From: an uncultured Dorea sp.
GTDB taxonomy: Bacteria; Bacillota; Clostridia; Lachnospirales; Lachnospiraceae
Length of the DNA: 51,720 bases
Direction: 5' to 3'
Assembly (NCBI GenBank): GCA_910589275.1
Contig: CAJUTH010000026.1
Location: 1 to 51,720 of the forward strand
The position numbers and the translations under genes were made by a program. Shown here piece after piece: positions 31,838 to 39,840 of this stretch; the stretch's first letter is position 1; each line of letters begins with the position of its first letter. The notes below the pieces were generated by a model. That model did not search any database. It was not told the DNA's origin and saw only the letters and a program-made list of their open reading frames with translations.

Positions 31838-32884
31838 ATGAATAATAAGAACGTTAAACTTTTATATGATTACGTAAAAGGTATCCGATTCAGCTCAGGA
31901 ACCCCGTCTCTTGATGTGAATAAGCTTGACGCGCCTTACCAAGAGCTTGGCCGCGAGCTTACACATCTGCACCTTGCGGTTAATGAGCTGAACGAATACA
32001 AACAGAAAGAACAGCAGCTCAAAGAAGACAAACAAAAACTCCAAAGCCAGATTGAGAAGATTGAAGGCTATAACGAACTTCTTGTCGCCATGCTCAGTAA
32101 GCGTGACGAATGGCTTCTCGTGGTCGATACCGAGACCAAAGAGATTTTATACTGCAATAAGCGCAAGCATATTGGTACAACAGACAAGAGCTTCTGCCGC
32201 ACCTGCAAGAGCCGCCTGACCTTCCATCCTGAGCTTCTGAAATGGAGCGGGGAAGAACAATACAGCGTATGGGAAATGAGCGGCGCAGACGATACCAACT
32301 ATCGGATTACCTCTTTCCCAATTGAATTAAAGGAACGTTCCTCCTACGTACATATTATTGTCGATATTACCGAAGAGAAACGAATGGCGCATAACCTTAC
32401 CAGCAAAGCATACCACGATCCCGGCACTGGAATTAAGAACCGCCTGTTCTTTGAAGAATATATGGATATCCTCCTGCGGGAAAAGCAGCAGGCCACGCTC
32501 TGCTATCTGGATCTGGACGGCCTCAAGTATGTCAACGACAAATACGGGCATCTCGAAGGCGATATGTATATCCAGAATTTTGTTGAGATTATCCGTAAGG
32601 ATTTCCGGAGCGGGGACACGTTTGCCAGAATCGGCGGAGACGAATTCTGTCTGGTACTATCCGGCAATATGAAAGAACTGCTTGACAAGAAACTAGAAGA
32701 AATCCTGCGAGAATTTCAGGAAAGCGACTTTAGTGAATACCAGTGCAGCTTCAGCTTCGGCGTTGTAGAGATTCCCGGAATCAAGAACACTCTGACTCTG
32801 GATGAACTTCTGCAGAAGGCCGATGAACTGATGTATGAATGTAAGCGCAGGAATAAAGAAAAATATCCTGCACTAGTTCGGTAG
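31838..32884 (+). CDS. PAS-like sensor with GGDEF diguanylate cyclase domain
   Basis: From the ATG at 31838 (GGGAGA ten bases upstream) the product has 348 residues. Residues about 35-80 are coiled coil. Residues about 85-190 are a PAS-like domain with ILYCNKRKHIG and a CRTC pair. Residues about 190-345 are GGDEF, with the intact RIGGDEFCLVL motif and KYGHLEGD; the usual H-D-x-L-T-G-L-x-N-R signature reads HDPGTGIKNR. It would make cyclic di-GMP in the cytoplasm. An in-frame ATG at 31817 overlaps a TATAAT and is less likely to be the start. It is divergent from glnA and stands alone. Confidence 0.88.
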   Translation: MNNKNVKLLYDYVKGIRFSSGTPSLDVNKLDAPYQELGRELTHLHLAVNELNEYKQKEQQLKEDKQKLQSQIEKIEGYNELLVAMLSKRDEWLLVVDTETKEILYCNKRKHIGTTDKSFCRTCKSRLTFHPELLKWSGEEQYSVWEMSGADDTNYRITSFPIELKERSSYVHIIVDITEEKRMAHNLTSKAYHDPGTGIKNRLFFEEYMDILLREKQQATLCYLDLDGLKYVNDKYGHLEGDMYIQNFVEIIRKDFRSGDTFARIGGDEFCLVLSGNMKELLDKKLEEILREFQESDFSEYQCSFSFGVVEIPGIKNTLTLDELLQKADELMYECKRRNKEKYPALVR

Positions 32885-32900
32885 AAGCCTCCGGGGAATT

Positions 32901-32968
32901 TATACTTATTAAATTACTAACGTTCAATACGATATACTTATTGAACTGCTAATGTTCAATAAGGTATA
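32901..32968 (+). repeat. Paired small-hairpin repeat, copy 1 (TRCTAAY loop)
   Basis: Two head-to-tail units of about 36 bases share the frame TATACTTATT...ATA. Unit 2 is a perfect hairpin, TTATTGAAC (32938-32946), loop TGCTAAT, GTTCAATAA (32954-32962). Unit 1 (32901-32936) is degenerate, with TACTAAC in the loop position and a weaker stem. A related pair in opposite orientation occurs at 37930-37994. Confidence 0.7.
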
Positions 32969-32996
32969 GGACTTTGCAATTATTGCAAAGTCCTAT
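32966..32996. terminator. Perfect 14-bp palindrome, probable bidirectional terminator
   Basis: ATAGGACTTTGCAA (32966-32979) and TTGCAAAGTCCTAT (32983-32996) are perfectly complementary around a 3-nt loop. It lies between the convergent ends of the GGDEF gene (+) and the TM1266-like gene (-), where a two-way terminator is expected. T-rich sequence follows on the right; the left side is less clear. Confidence 0.6.
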
Positions 32997-33009
32997 GTGC
33001 GTAATGGCT

Positions 33010-33258
33010 TTATTTTATTTTTGCCGTCAGCGTCTTTGCGCTGACTCCCGGCTGCATCCCCAGCTTCCCGGACAACGCGCTGGTTACATTTCCCGGTGCG
33101 TCAATGACTACGCTGATAATAGAGATGCCTTTTTCCCTATAGGGAATCCCCATTCTCCCAATGATATACTGCCGGTACTCATGCAGCAGCTCATTGATAA
33201 CCGCTGCTGCTTTTTCATCTTTTATGATAATACTGATTACCGATACCCTTGTTTCCAT
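33010..33258 (-). CDS. TM1266-like small ACT/ferredoxin-fold regulator
   Basis: Small protein of 82 residues beginning METRVSVISIIIKDEKAAAV, with HEYRQYIIGRMGIPYREKGISIISVVIDAP. This is the pattern of the TM1266 family, called putative regulators of iron-only hydrogenase systems and related to the NikR C-terminal/ACT fold. GAGGAG lies nine bases before the ATG at 33258. An alternative ATG at 33282 overlaps the stop of the kinase gene (ATGA) and has AAAGGAG eight bases upstream, so eight extra residues are possible. No hydrogenase maturation genes are nearby, so the regulated function here is open. Confidence 0.75.
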   Translation of the reverse strand: METRVSVISIIIKDEKAAAVINELLHEYRQYIIGRMGIPYREKGISIISVVIDAPGNVTSALSGKLGMQPGVSAKTLTAKIK

Positions 33259-33278
33259 TCCAGAGTTCTCCTCACTTG

Positions 33279-34148
33279 TCATTTATCCGTCTCCTTTCCC
33301 CAATCCGGAAGCAGCATTTTAAGATGCTTCTCAAATTCTGTTCCCTCAATAGCTTCCGCTCCGGCATGAACAGCATCCCGCATCGCCCTCTGGGTAAACT
33401 CCCCCGCAAGCCTGCATAATTCTTCGATGCGGTCTCCCCTTGCCAGCCCTCCGGCTATAATTGACGCAAATAAATCCCCCGTTCCCGAATAGCTTTTTCC
33501 AATATACGGAAATGAAACCATATGCGAATCCTCTTTCGTAAGTATTAAATTACCTATTTTCTGCCTGTTCTCGTCTACAAAACGAATTCCGGTCACAATC
33601 ACGGTTTCCGGTCCTTTACGCAGAAGCTCTTCTGACAGCTTGCGCAGCTCGCCGATCAACAAACTGTCCGACAGCCCGCATATTTCCCCATAATCAGCCC
33701 CCGTCAGCAGACAGAATTCCGTAAGGTTTGGCGTTATCACGTCAGCCATAGAAACAAGCTCCTTCATCCTCTGCAAAAGCCCCGGAGTAAACATATCATA
33801 TTTGTTCCCGTCATCTCCCATAACCGGGTCAACCAGAAGGAACCCCTCCTTTGCGCGAAACGTCTCTATAAATCTAAAAATATGCCCAATCTGTTCTTCA
33901 CTGGCCACAAACCCTGTATAAATCCCGTCAAACTTTACATGAAGCCTCTCCCACTCCCTTCGAATGGACTCCATTTTTCCTGTAAAATCCTCCAGAAAAT
34001 AACTGGGATAGGCAGTCTGGGCACTCAAAACCGCAGTAGGAAGCGGGCATGGCTGCACTCCCATTACCGATATCACCGGAATTGCCGCCGTCAGCGAACA
34101 TTTCCCAAATCCGGATAAATCATTGATTACTGCTATTTTTTTCGCCAT
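33279..34148 (-). CDS. Pyridoxal/pyridoxamine kinase (PfkB fold)
   Basis: ATP-dependent phosphorylation of B6 vitamers for PLP salvage. The product has 289 residues. The N-terminus KIAVINDLSGFGKCSLTAAIPV, the segment LVDPVMGDDGN, the TPNLTEFCLL helix, and the anion hole/catalytic Asp in SGTGDLFASII are all typical of PdxK/PdxY-like kinases. The ATG at 34148 has GGAGG nine bases upstream. Neighbouring transporter genes are close (gap four bases to the DMT permease), so B6 precursor uptake is one possible link, but this is inference. Confidence 0.88.
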   Translation of the reverse strand: MAKKIAVINDLSGFGKCSLTAAIPVISVMGVQPCPLPTAVLSAQTAYPSYFLEDFTGKMESIRREWERLHVKFDGIYTGFVASEEQIGHIFRFIETFRAKEGFLLVDPVMGDDGNKYDMFTPGLLQRMKELVSMADVITPNLTEFCLLTGADYGEICGLSDSLLIGELRKLSEELLRKGPETVIVTGIRFVDENRQKIGNLILTKEDSHMVSFPYIGKSYSGTGDLFASIIAGGLARGDRIEELCRLAGEFTQRAMRDAVHAGAEAIEGTEFEKHLKMLLPDWGKETDK

Positions 34149-34152
34149 AGAA

Positions 34153-35049
34153 TCAATCCTCCCTTTCCTTCCCTGTATTCAAAATAAAGCCGGTAGAAAG
34201 AACCAACACAAACCCGACAACGTCAACCGCCTCAAATGCAGTACCGAGAAATACCGCCGCCAAAACAGTTGCCGTAACCGGCTCTATGCTGGTCGTCAGC
34301 CCCGTATAGACCGCTCCAATCCTAATCAGCGCCCCTAAATAAAAGCAAAAAGGCAAAACAGTCCCTAAAATTACAATCGTAAGAAATGCAATTACCACTG
34401 TCTGGTCAACCGCTGCCTCCATCCGCCATGGCCTGCGTACTGCCGCAAGGGTCATGCCGCCGATTAACATTGCCCAAGCGCATACCGTCTCCGACGGATA
34501 TTTCTTAAGCAGCGGTATCGGCAGCACCGCGTAAAAGCAGGTGGTAAGGGCAGTCAAAAGCCCCAGCGCAGTTCCTTTGGCCGATACGCCAAGGCTGTCC
34601 GCGGTTCCTTGGACTGCAATCAGGAAAATCCCCGATACTGCACAGAATACGGCTATCAATTCTTTTTTCTCCGGCATCTTCTTTCTCCTGACTGCATAAT
34701 AAGCAATCAGCATAACAGGATTTAAATACTGGAAAAACGTAGCAGTTCCCGCATCCATTGCCTGCACCGCCGCAAAAAAAGAATACTGCATCCCCATCAT
34801 TCCTGCAATTCCAAAAACCACCAGCCTTACGGCGTCCCTCTTTTCCCTCCACACACTAAAAACATCCTGCCTGCGTGCTGCCGCGCAGGCAAACAGCAGA
34901 GCGCCTGATACCAAAAGGCGGTAAGGCGCAAGCCAGGAGGATTCAATTCCTTTTGTCTCAAACAGATATTGCGCAACCGGGCTGGAAGCCCCCCATAATA
35001 TCCCGGTACATATTGCATATACAAATCCAATTGTTCTATCTTTAGTCAT
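34153..35049 (-). CDS. DMT-superfamily (EamA) permease
   Basis: The product has 298 residues with ten hydrophobic helices arranged as two five-helix EamA repeats. It begins TIGFVYAICTGILWGASSPVAQYL, and the second repeat has a similar Gly/Thr-rich TSIEPVTATVLAAVFLG. Substrate unknown: the family exports amino acids and other metabolites or takes up vitamins. The ATG at 35049 overlaps the MATE gene stop by eight bases and has AAGGAAG upstream, so the two transporters are translated together and continue into the B6 kinase gene. Confidence 0.85.
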   Translation of the reverse strand: MTKDRTIGFVYAICTGILWGASSPVAQYLFETKGIESSWLAPYRLLVSGALLFACAAARRQDVFSVWREKRDAVRLVVFGIAGMMGMQYSFFAAVQAMDAGTATFFQYLNPVMLIAYYAVRRKKMPEKKELIAVFCAVSGIFLIAVQGTADSLGVSAKGTALGLLTALTTCFYAVLPIPLLKKYPSETVCAWAMLIGGMTLAAVRRPWRMEAAVDQTVVIAFLTIVILGTVLPFCFYLGALIRIGAVYTGLTTSIEPVTATVLAAVFLGTAFEAVDVVGFVLVLSTGFILNTGKERED

Positions 35050-36385
35050 AAATCAGCTTCCTTCTCCACACATTCGTCTTCATATAAATCATTCCCAGCG
35101 GCACAGACGCGCTAGGCGCAATCATACACGCCAGAAAAATTCCCTGAAGTCCCATCATGCCTTCCAGCATCACAACCAGCACCACCCTCACCAGAATACA
35201 ATTCACAAATGAGCTCAGTAATACAAACCAAGTATGGCCCGCCCCAATTGCAAAACCATGATACATCATGAAAACCGCATAAAATATCTGACCGATAATC
35301 TCAATACGAAGATTCTGAGAAGCTATGAGAGCCGCATGAGAATCCTCGGTAAAGAACCCTGCAAACATTGGAGCACCAGCCTCCACAAAAAGAATCATCC
35401 CCAATGCCGTGATACAAGTAAGCTTCATCGCCGTATACAAAACTTCCTTAGGCCTGTCATACTTTTCCGCTCCTAGAGTCTGAGCAGTCATGGTGGATGC
35501 CGCGCTGCTGACTGCTGAGATAAATAGTTGGCAGAAATCCTTGATCTTCGCGCTCACCCCGGCGCCGGCAGAAGCCGCAACTCCATATCCGTTGACAAAT
35601 TTCGTCACCGTCAGCCAGGAAATAGCCGCAAGGGACATCTGTACCGCACATGGAATCCCCAACGAAATAATCCGGCAGAAGCGTTTCGTATAGAATGCCG
35701 GATTGCTCAGCCGGATTCCAAAAATATCCGGATTTCCCAGCACATGCATAAGAATCATTACAAAAGAAATTCCCTGAGAAATAACTGTCGCGGCTGCGGC
35801 GCCTTTTGTCCCCATATGGAATCCGCCTACAAACAACAAATCCAATACAACATTCGTACAAGTAGCAATCATAATTATTTTCATCGGCCTCTTTGAATCG
35901 CCCACGCCGCGCACCGCCGCCACCAGCGCATTATAACCCGCTATAAAAATAATCCCGGCGCTGCAGATCCTAAGATAGCCAAGCGCCTCCTCGTAAGCCG
36001 GCGCGCCAAGAAGCCTTAAAATATTTCCCGCTGACAGGTAAATAACCGCAAAAAGAACCGCTGACATGGACATAAAGCTAAAAAACAGCGTATTCGTTGT
36101 TTCTTTTCGCTTCTCTTCTTCCTTTGCGCCAAAAAACTGCCCAATCAGAATATTGCCGCCCTGAGACAACCCGATTATAATCTTTGTCAAGAGTTCCATT
36201 ACCTGACTGGAATTATTAATTCCTGAAATCCCCCCGGCTCCGATAAAATGTCCGGATATCATCAAATCCACCATACTGTACAGCGACTGCATCAGACTGA
36301 TTGCCACCAGCGGAACCGCATACTGAATCAGCCGCTTTCTGACGCTGCCTTCCGTAAGATCCAGCATTATATCCGCTTTTTTCAT
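35042..36385 (-). CDS. MATE-family efflux transporter
   Basis: The product has 447 residues with twelve predicted membrane helices in two MatE repeats. LIQYAVPLVAISLMQSLYSMVDLMISG is at the start of the first (given here in shortened form: PLVAISLMQSLYSMVD), and GIPCAVQMSLAAISWLTV opens the second. These transporters export drugs or metabolites using Na+ or H+. The ATG follows AAGGGGAG. A long hairpin lies in the leader 40-107 bases upstream. Overlaps the DMT permease gene by eight bases. Confidence 0.92.
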   Translation of the reverse strand: MKKADIMLDLTEGSVRKRLIQYAVPLVAISLMQSLYSMVDLMISGHFIGAGGISGINNSSQVMELLTKIIIGLSQGGNILIGQFFGAKEEEKRKETTNTLFFSFMSMSAVLFAVIYLSAGNILRLLGAPAYEEALGYLRICSAGIIFIAGYNALVAAVRGVGDSKRPMKIIMIATCTNVVLDLLFVGGFHMGTKGAAAATVISQGISFVMILMHVLGNPDIFGIRLSNPAFYTKRFCRIISLGIPCAVQMSLAAISWLTVTKFVNGYGVAASAGAGVSAKIKDFCQLFISAVSSAASTMTAQTLGAEKYDRPKEVLYTAMKLTCITALGMILFVEAGAPMFAGFFTEDSHAALIASQNLRIEIIGQIFYAVFMMYHGFAIGAGHTWFVLLSSFVNCILVRVVLVVMLEGMMGLQGIFLACMIAPSASVPLGMIYMKTNVWRRKLIYD

Positions 36386-36424
36386 TTGTATCTCCCCTTC
36401 TAAAGTATTTCATGCGCATTATTG

Positions 36425-36492
36425 TTTTTAATCTTATAGGAAAGACACTTTCACGCTTTAGCGTGACAAGGTCTTTCCTATAAGATTAAAAA
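36425..36492. repeat. Perfect 22-bp inverted repeat (68-nt hairpin) upstream of the MATE gene
   Basis: The arms at 36425-36446 and 36471-36492 are perfectly complementary over 22 bases (from TTTTTAATC to GAAAGAC and back). The 24-nt interior holds another perfect 6-bp stem, TCACGC/GCGTGA (36451-36466), so almost the whole element pairs. It may be a regulatory leader of the MATE operon or a MITE-like remnant. Confidence 0.75.
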
Positions 36493-36515
36493 CTCCGGCA
36501 TCTCTGCCGGAGTTT
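36490..36515 (-). terminator. Rho-independent terminator after the alarmone synthetase gene
   Basis: AAACTCCGGCA (36490-36500) and TGCCGGAGTTT (36505-36515) form a perfect 11-bp stem with a TCTC loop. Read leftward it runs into TTTTT at 36491-36487 region and so ends transcription from the gene at 36552. It partly overlaps the arm of the long hairpin. Confidence 0.75.
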
Positions 36516-36551
36516 CCTTTCCTTTAGTTTACTAAATCTTAATAGGCTCTG

Positions 36552-37268
36552 TCAAGCACTTTGTGACTGGCTTATCTGTTCTTTCCGCTGGCTTCTGGCC
36601 GCGTCTCTGACGCGTTCCAGCTTCTGCACTTCTTGTTCTTCCAGACATGCAAGAATCGCTTCATTAAGCTGCAGCATCTTATCGTCCAGAGTCGCCACCA
36701 TATCTGCACATTCCCGCAAATCTCTGCTGATATACTCCGGCGCCTGTCCTTCATACTTATAGTAGATCTTGTGCTCCAAACTAGCCCAGAAATCCATAGC
36801 AATCGTCCGAATCTGAATCTCTACCTTCGTATCCACCACGCTGTCTGACAAAAAAATCGGCACTGAAACCAGCATATGATAGCTCTTATACCCGCTTTCT
36901 TTTGGATTCTTTATATAATCCTTGATAGAAAGCACCTTTAGGTCTGTCTGATTCCCTATCATCTCTGCAAGCTTATAAATGTCGGAAGTAAATGAACAGA
37001 TTAACCGCACCCCCGCAATATCGTTCACAAACTTCACCATATTCTCAATAGAAGTCTCATGTCCATGCCGTTTAAGCTTCTTAACAATACTTTCCGGCGC
37101 TTTAATCCGCGTCTTAATGTGCTCAATCGGATTATAGCTATGCACATGCTGAAATTCATCATTCAGAATCTCAAGCTTCGTGCCAACCTCCTTGAGTGCA
37201 GATGAATACAGAAACATAACCGTCTTCCAACTGTCCACATCCTCATAATTGCGAATCGCCATTTCCAT
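36552..37268 (-). CDS. Small alarmone synthetase (RelQ/SAS-type GTP pyrophosphokinase)
   Basis: Single-domain (p)ppGpp synthetase of 238 residues without the HD hydrolase domain. Motifs are RIKAPESIVKKLKRHG, DIAGVRLICSFTSDIYKLA, GYKSYHMLVSVPIF, and VEIQIRTIAMDFWASLEHKIYYK. From its C-terminal extension it is closer to RelQ (YjbM) than RelP. The start is the ATG at 37268, eight bases after GAGGAG. The frame is open 25 residues further with an implausibly Arg-rich sequence. Alone on its transcript, ended by a strong terminator. Confidence 0.9.
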   Translation of the reverse strand: MEMAIRNYEDVDSWKTVMFLYSSALKEVGTKLEILNDEFQHVHSYNPIEHIKTRIKAPESIVKKLKRHGHETSIENMVKFVNDIAGVRLICSFTSDIYKLAEMIGNQTDLKVLSIKDYIKNPKESGYKSYHMLVSVPIFLSDSVVDTKVEIQIRTIAMDFWASLEHKIYYKYEGQAPEYISRDLRECADMVATLDDKMLQLNEAILACLEEQEVQKLERVRDAARSQRKEQISQSQSA

Positions 37269-37381
37269 ATCCTTCTCTCCTCTTCGCCTTCTTCTCCCCC
37301 TGTGAAGAGTCTTTTGTATTTTTATAAATACAGTATACCACAATATGGAATCAAAGTCATAGATTTCAGAATTTTTTAATA

Positions 37382-37906
37382 TTAAAACTCTATTCCTTCC
37401 CTTGCCCTCTTCCCGGAATCAAATGGATGTTTGACCTTCGTCATCTCTGTCACATAATCTGCCGCTTCAAACAAGGCGTCGCTCACATGGTGGCCTGTCA
37501 TAATCACCTCAAGCCCTCTTGGTTTATGCTTTATGAAATTCACCAGTTTTTCCTCGCTGAGAAGTTCCAAATCTACGGCACATACCGCCTCATCCAAAAC
37601 CAGCACGTCAAAATTAATACAGAACTTGGCAATCTCATCCAGCGCCTTTGTATTATAATGCCGGTATTCCGCCTTCTCCTCCGAGTTCATCTGATTAAAA
37701 AACTTGGCGTGGCGCTTTCCGGGAAGCAGCGTAACATTAGGAATCTGCTCTAATATTTTTCTCTCGCTGGAAGTGTTATCTTTCATGAACTGAAATATTA
37801 ACACGTCCAGTCCGCTTCCTGCAGCGCGGACTGCCTGTCCCATAGCCGCCGTTGTCTTTCCTTTACCGTCTCCATAATATATATGTACCAGACCTGTTCC
37901 TATCAT
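37382..37906 (-). CDS. cobO: Cob(I)yrinic acid a,c-diamide adenosyltransferase (CobO/BtuR type)
   Basis: ATP:corrinoid adenosyltransferase that adds the upper ligand of coenzyme B12. The product has 174 residues. Motifs are IYYGDGKGKTTAAMGQA (P-loop), FDVLVLDEAVCAV and VIMTGHHVSDALFEAADYVTEM. No other cobalamin genes are near, so it probably serves salvage of corrinoids. No cobalamin riboswitch is visible in the short upstream gap, which instead contains a palindromic repeat pair. Confidence 0.92.
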   Translation of the reverse strand: MIGTGLVHIYYGDGKGKTTAAMGQAVRAAGSGLDVLIFQFMKDNTSSERKILEQIPNVTLLPGKRHAKFFNQMNSEEKAEYRHYNTKALDEIAKFCINFDVLVLDEAVCAVDLELLSEEKLVNFIKHKPRGLEVIMTGHHVSDALFEAADYVTEMTKVKHPFDSGKRAREGIEF

Positions 37907-37929
37907 ATCTCTCCCCCTGTTCTTTTACC

Positions 37930-37994
37930 CATACCTTATTGAACGTTAGTAGTTCAATAAGTATACTTTACGGACTGCTAACGTCCGTGCGGTA
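37930..37994 (-). repeat. Paired small-hairpin repeat, copy 2 (TRCTAAY loop)
   Basis: Unit 3 is TTATTGAAC (37936-37944), loop GTTAGTA, GTTCAATAA (37952-37960). Unit 4 is ACGGAC (37970-37975), loop TGCTAAC, GTCCGT (37983-37988). On the minus strand, unit 3 together with its flanks is nearly identical to unit 2 at 32933-32968. Unit 4 keeps the loop while every stem base differs in compensating fashion. Lies between cobO and the EIIC-like gene. Confidence 0.7.
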
Positions 37995-38050
37995 TGGCAT
38001 CTTCATTTTACCCGCAAAACGCCCGCGGTAATATAAGGGGGCTTGTCTAT

Positions 38051-39115
38051 CTACAGATCAAGCTTCATATCGCCAAACTTAATCCATTCCTTCTTCCTCA
38101 TAAATTCAGAAACCGCAAGTGTCACCACCGCCGGAAGGATCACCTGAATAACCAAAATCTTTACCAGAACAACCGTCGCGGCCTCCGTCTGGGTCATTAC
38201 CTGCCATGTCATAATCTGGCCCACCAGTCCTGCCGTTCCCATGCCGGAACCGGTCGCATTGCTGGTCATATGAAGCGCCAAGGTGCCTACCGGCCCCAGA
38301 ATGGCGCTGGATAAAATAGCCGGAATCCATATAATTGGCTTTCTGACAATATTTGGAACCTGAAGCATAGAAGTACCGATGCCCTGCGCTAGAAGTCCCC
38401 CTACTTTATTTTCACGATAACTTGCCACTGCAAAACCAACCATGTTGCAGCAGCATCCGACAGTTGCAGCGCCCGCCGCAAGTCCGGACAGGTTCAGAAT
38501 AATCCCAAGGGCTGCCGAACTGATCGGTAGTGTAAGGATCATACCCATTAATACCGATACAACAATTCCCATAAGAAACGGCTGCTGTTCGGTTCCCCAG
38601 TTTATAATAGATCCCAGCCATGTCATAAATCCCGAAATCGGCGGGCCGAGAACCAATCCTACAGCAGAACCGCTGCCAATTGCAGCCAGCGGCGTCACCA
38701 AAATATCCACTTTTGTCCTACCTGTAACTAACTGTCCCAATTCAATCCCTACATATGCGGCAATAAACGCCCCCAGCGGTTCACCCGGACCGGCATACAC
38801 AATACTGCCCTCTACAAGCACGGCGCCAGCCAGAAGCTTGCTTGCAAATGCTCCCACCATACCCGCCGTTGCTGCCGATACCACGACAAGCTGGCTGCAC
38901 TTAAATTTATATGCCACACCAATGCCAATACCTGCTCCGGTAAGCGACGCCGCCACCTTGCCGATTACAAAAATCATATCTCCGGCCGTCCCGCCCATCA
39001 GCGTTCCGATCTGCTGAATGATTGTTCCGATAATCAAGGTCGCAAATAACCCCTGCGCCATACCGCTTAATCCGTCAATAAATATCCTGTCCAATACTTT
39101 TTTTAATTTTCCCAT
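38051..39115 (-). CDS. PTS_EIIC-like integral membrane protein, possible NiaR-regulated transporter
   Basis: The product has 354 residues of mostly Gly/Ala-rich hydrophobic helices. It begins GKLKKVLDRIFIDGLSGMAQGLF and includes VVSAATAGMVGAFASKLLAGA and SNATGSGMGTAGLVGQIMTW. It matches the PTS_EIIC_2 type (a stand-alone EIIC-like family, without EIIA/EIIB parts or phosphorylation sites). The ATG at 39115 has AAGGAG. It follows niaR by about 115 bases, with a GTCTTGTCA element shared with the niaR leader. A role in niacin or related uptake is a hypothesis from this context. Confidence 0.78.
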   Translation of the reverse strand: MGKLKKVLDRIFIDGLSGMAQGLFATLIIGTIIQQIGTLMGGTAGDMIFVIGKVAASLTGAGIGIGVAYKFKCSQLVVVSAATAGMVGAFASKLLAGAVLVEGSIVYAGPGEPLGAFIAAYVGIELGQLVTGRTKVDILVTPLAAIGSGSAVGLVLGPPISGFMTWLGSIINWGTEQQPFLMGIVVSVLMGMILTLPISSAALGIILNLSGLAAGAATVGCCCNMVGFAVASYRENKVGGLLAQGIGTSMLQVPNIVRKPIIWIPAILSSAILGPVGTLALHMTSNATGSGMGTAGLVGQIMTWQVMTQTEAATVVLVKILVIQVILPAVVTLAVSEFMRKKEWIKFGDMKLDL

Positions 39116-39193
39116 AACTCTCTCCTTTGTATAATTTCCGCAGTCAGGCTGCCCCGCCCTGTTAAGCAATCGGAAATACACAACATTTTACAT

Positions 39194-39206
39194 ATGTCTT
39201 GTCAAC
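39194..39206 (-). promoter_or_regulatory. Candidate NiaR box upstream of the EIIC-like gene
   Basis: GTCTTGTCA at 39196-39204 matches GTCTTGACA at 39800-39808 upstream of niaR in eight of nine bases, and the flanks are similar (A/T A/T before it). Read leftward this copy begins TTGACA, so it would overlap a -35 element. Sharing of a motif by the regulator gene and its neighbour suggests an operator; I cannot confirm the family consensus. Confidence 0.35.
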
Positions 39207-39229
39207 AGAGAAAGTCTATCACAAACAAA

Positions 39230-39748
39230 CTATGAAATCAAGTATTGGTTTTTCTTTAGCTTCTGTTCCACCAAATCAAGCGTCTTCTCATCGCTAGCTT
39301 CCACAGTATGAAAATGGACGTCCATCGTAAGCTCCTTTAACGGCTTCACCTTATTGCTGAGTATCTTATCCATAAATTCATCCACGTCGCGCCTGCTGTT
39401 TATAAATAAATCCGCAGAAATCTGACCATATACGTCATGCTCTATGATCACATCCAGAACCTTTGCCCCGGAATCTACAATACAGTATAATTCCTCCCGC
39501 ATCTCTTCGTCCGAATGCTTTACTGCAAATACCCGCTTGCAGGTAAGGCTTCCCTCCTGCTTCCCATATATGACATACCCCTTATTCGTGGACAAAATAT
39601 TCTTATTTGTCGCGCGGAGCAGCGCGATATCCTGTACAATCACCTGCCTGCTGACACCCATGCGCTTTGCAAGGGCAGTTCCGGACAACGGCTCCTTTTC
39701 TGTATTCAAGAGCTCCAAAATCAGTATTCGTCTCTGTTCTCCGTCCAT
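39230..39748 (-). CDS. niaR: NiaR-type transcriptional repressor of niacin/NAD genes
   Basis: From the ATG at 39748 (GAGGTG six bases upstream) the product has 172 residues. The N-terminal HTH_11 winged helix (LAKRMGVSRQVIVQDIALLRATN) is followed by a 3H domain. Its histidines fall in VKHSDEEM, IIEHDVYG and VHFHTVEA, the metal/nicotinic-acid-binding pattern of NiaR (YrxA). It represses NAD-synthesis and niacin-uptake genes when nicotinate is present. The next gene downstream is an EIIC-like membrane protein. The frame extends upstream of 39748 but without a ribosome binding site. Confidence 0.88.
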   Translation of the reverse strand: MDGEQRRILILELLNTEKEPLSGTALAKRMGVSRQVIVQDIALLRATNKNILSTNKGYVIYGKQEGSLTCKRVFAVKHSDEEMREELYCIVDSGAKVLDVIIEHDVYGQISADLFINSRRDVDEFMDKILSNKVKPLKELTMDVHFHTVEASDEKTLDLVEQKLKKNQYLIS

Positions 39749-39797
39749 TCTCTTCTCACCTCTGTATTTATTGTTACACAACTTCATATAGAAATAC

Positions 39798-39809
39798 AAG
39801 TCTTGACAT
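39798..39809 (-). promoter_or_regulatory. Candidate NiaR box upstream of niaR
   Basis: AAGTCTTGACAT lies 50-61 bases before the niaR start and shares GTCTTG(A/T)CA with the site before the EIIC-like gene. Autoregulation is common for this repressor. Confidence 0.35.
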
Positions 39810-39840
39810 TCATAAAATCTGAATTTATCATGAATTAAGT

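Noticed and set aside
38442..39017. 191-residue Pro/Ala/Ile-rich open frame opposite the EIIC-like gene
   Set aside because: Antisense shadow of a Gly/Ala-rich membrane protein; no start signals.
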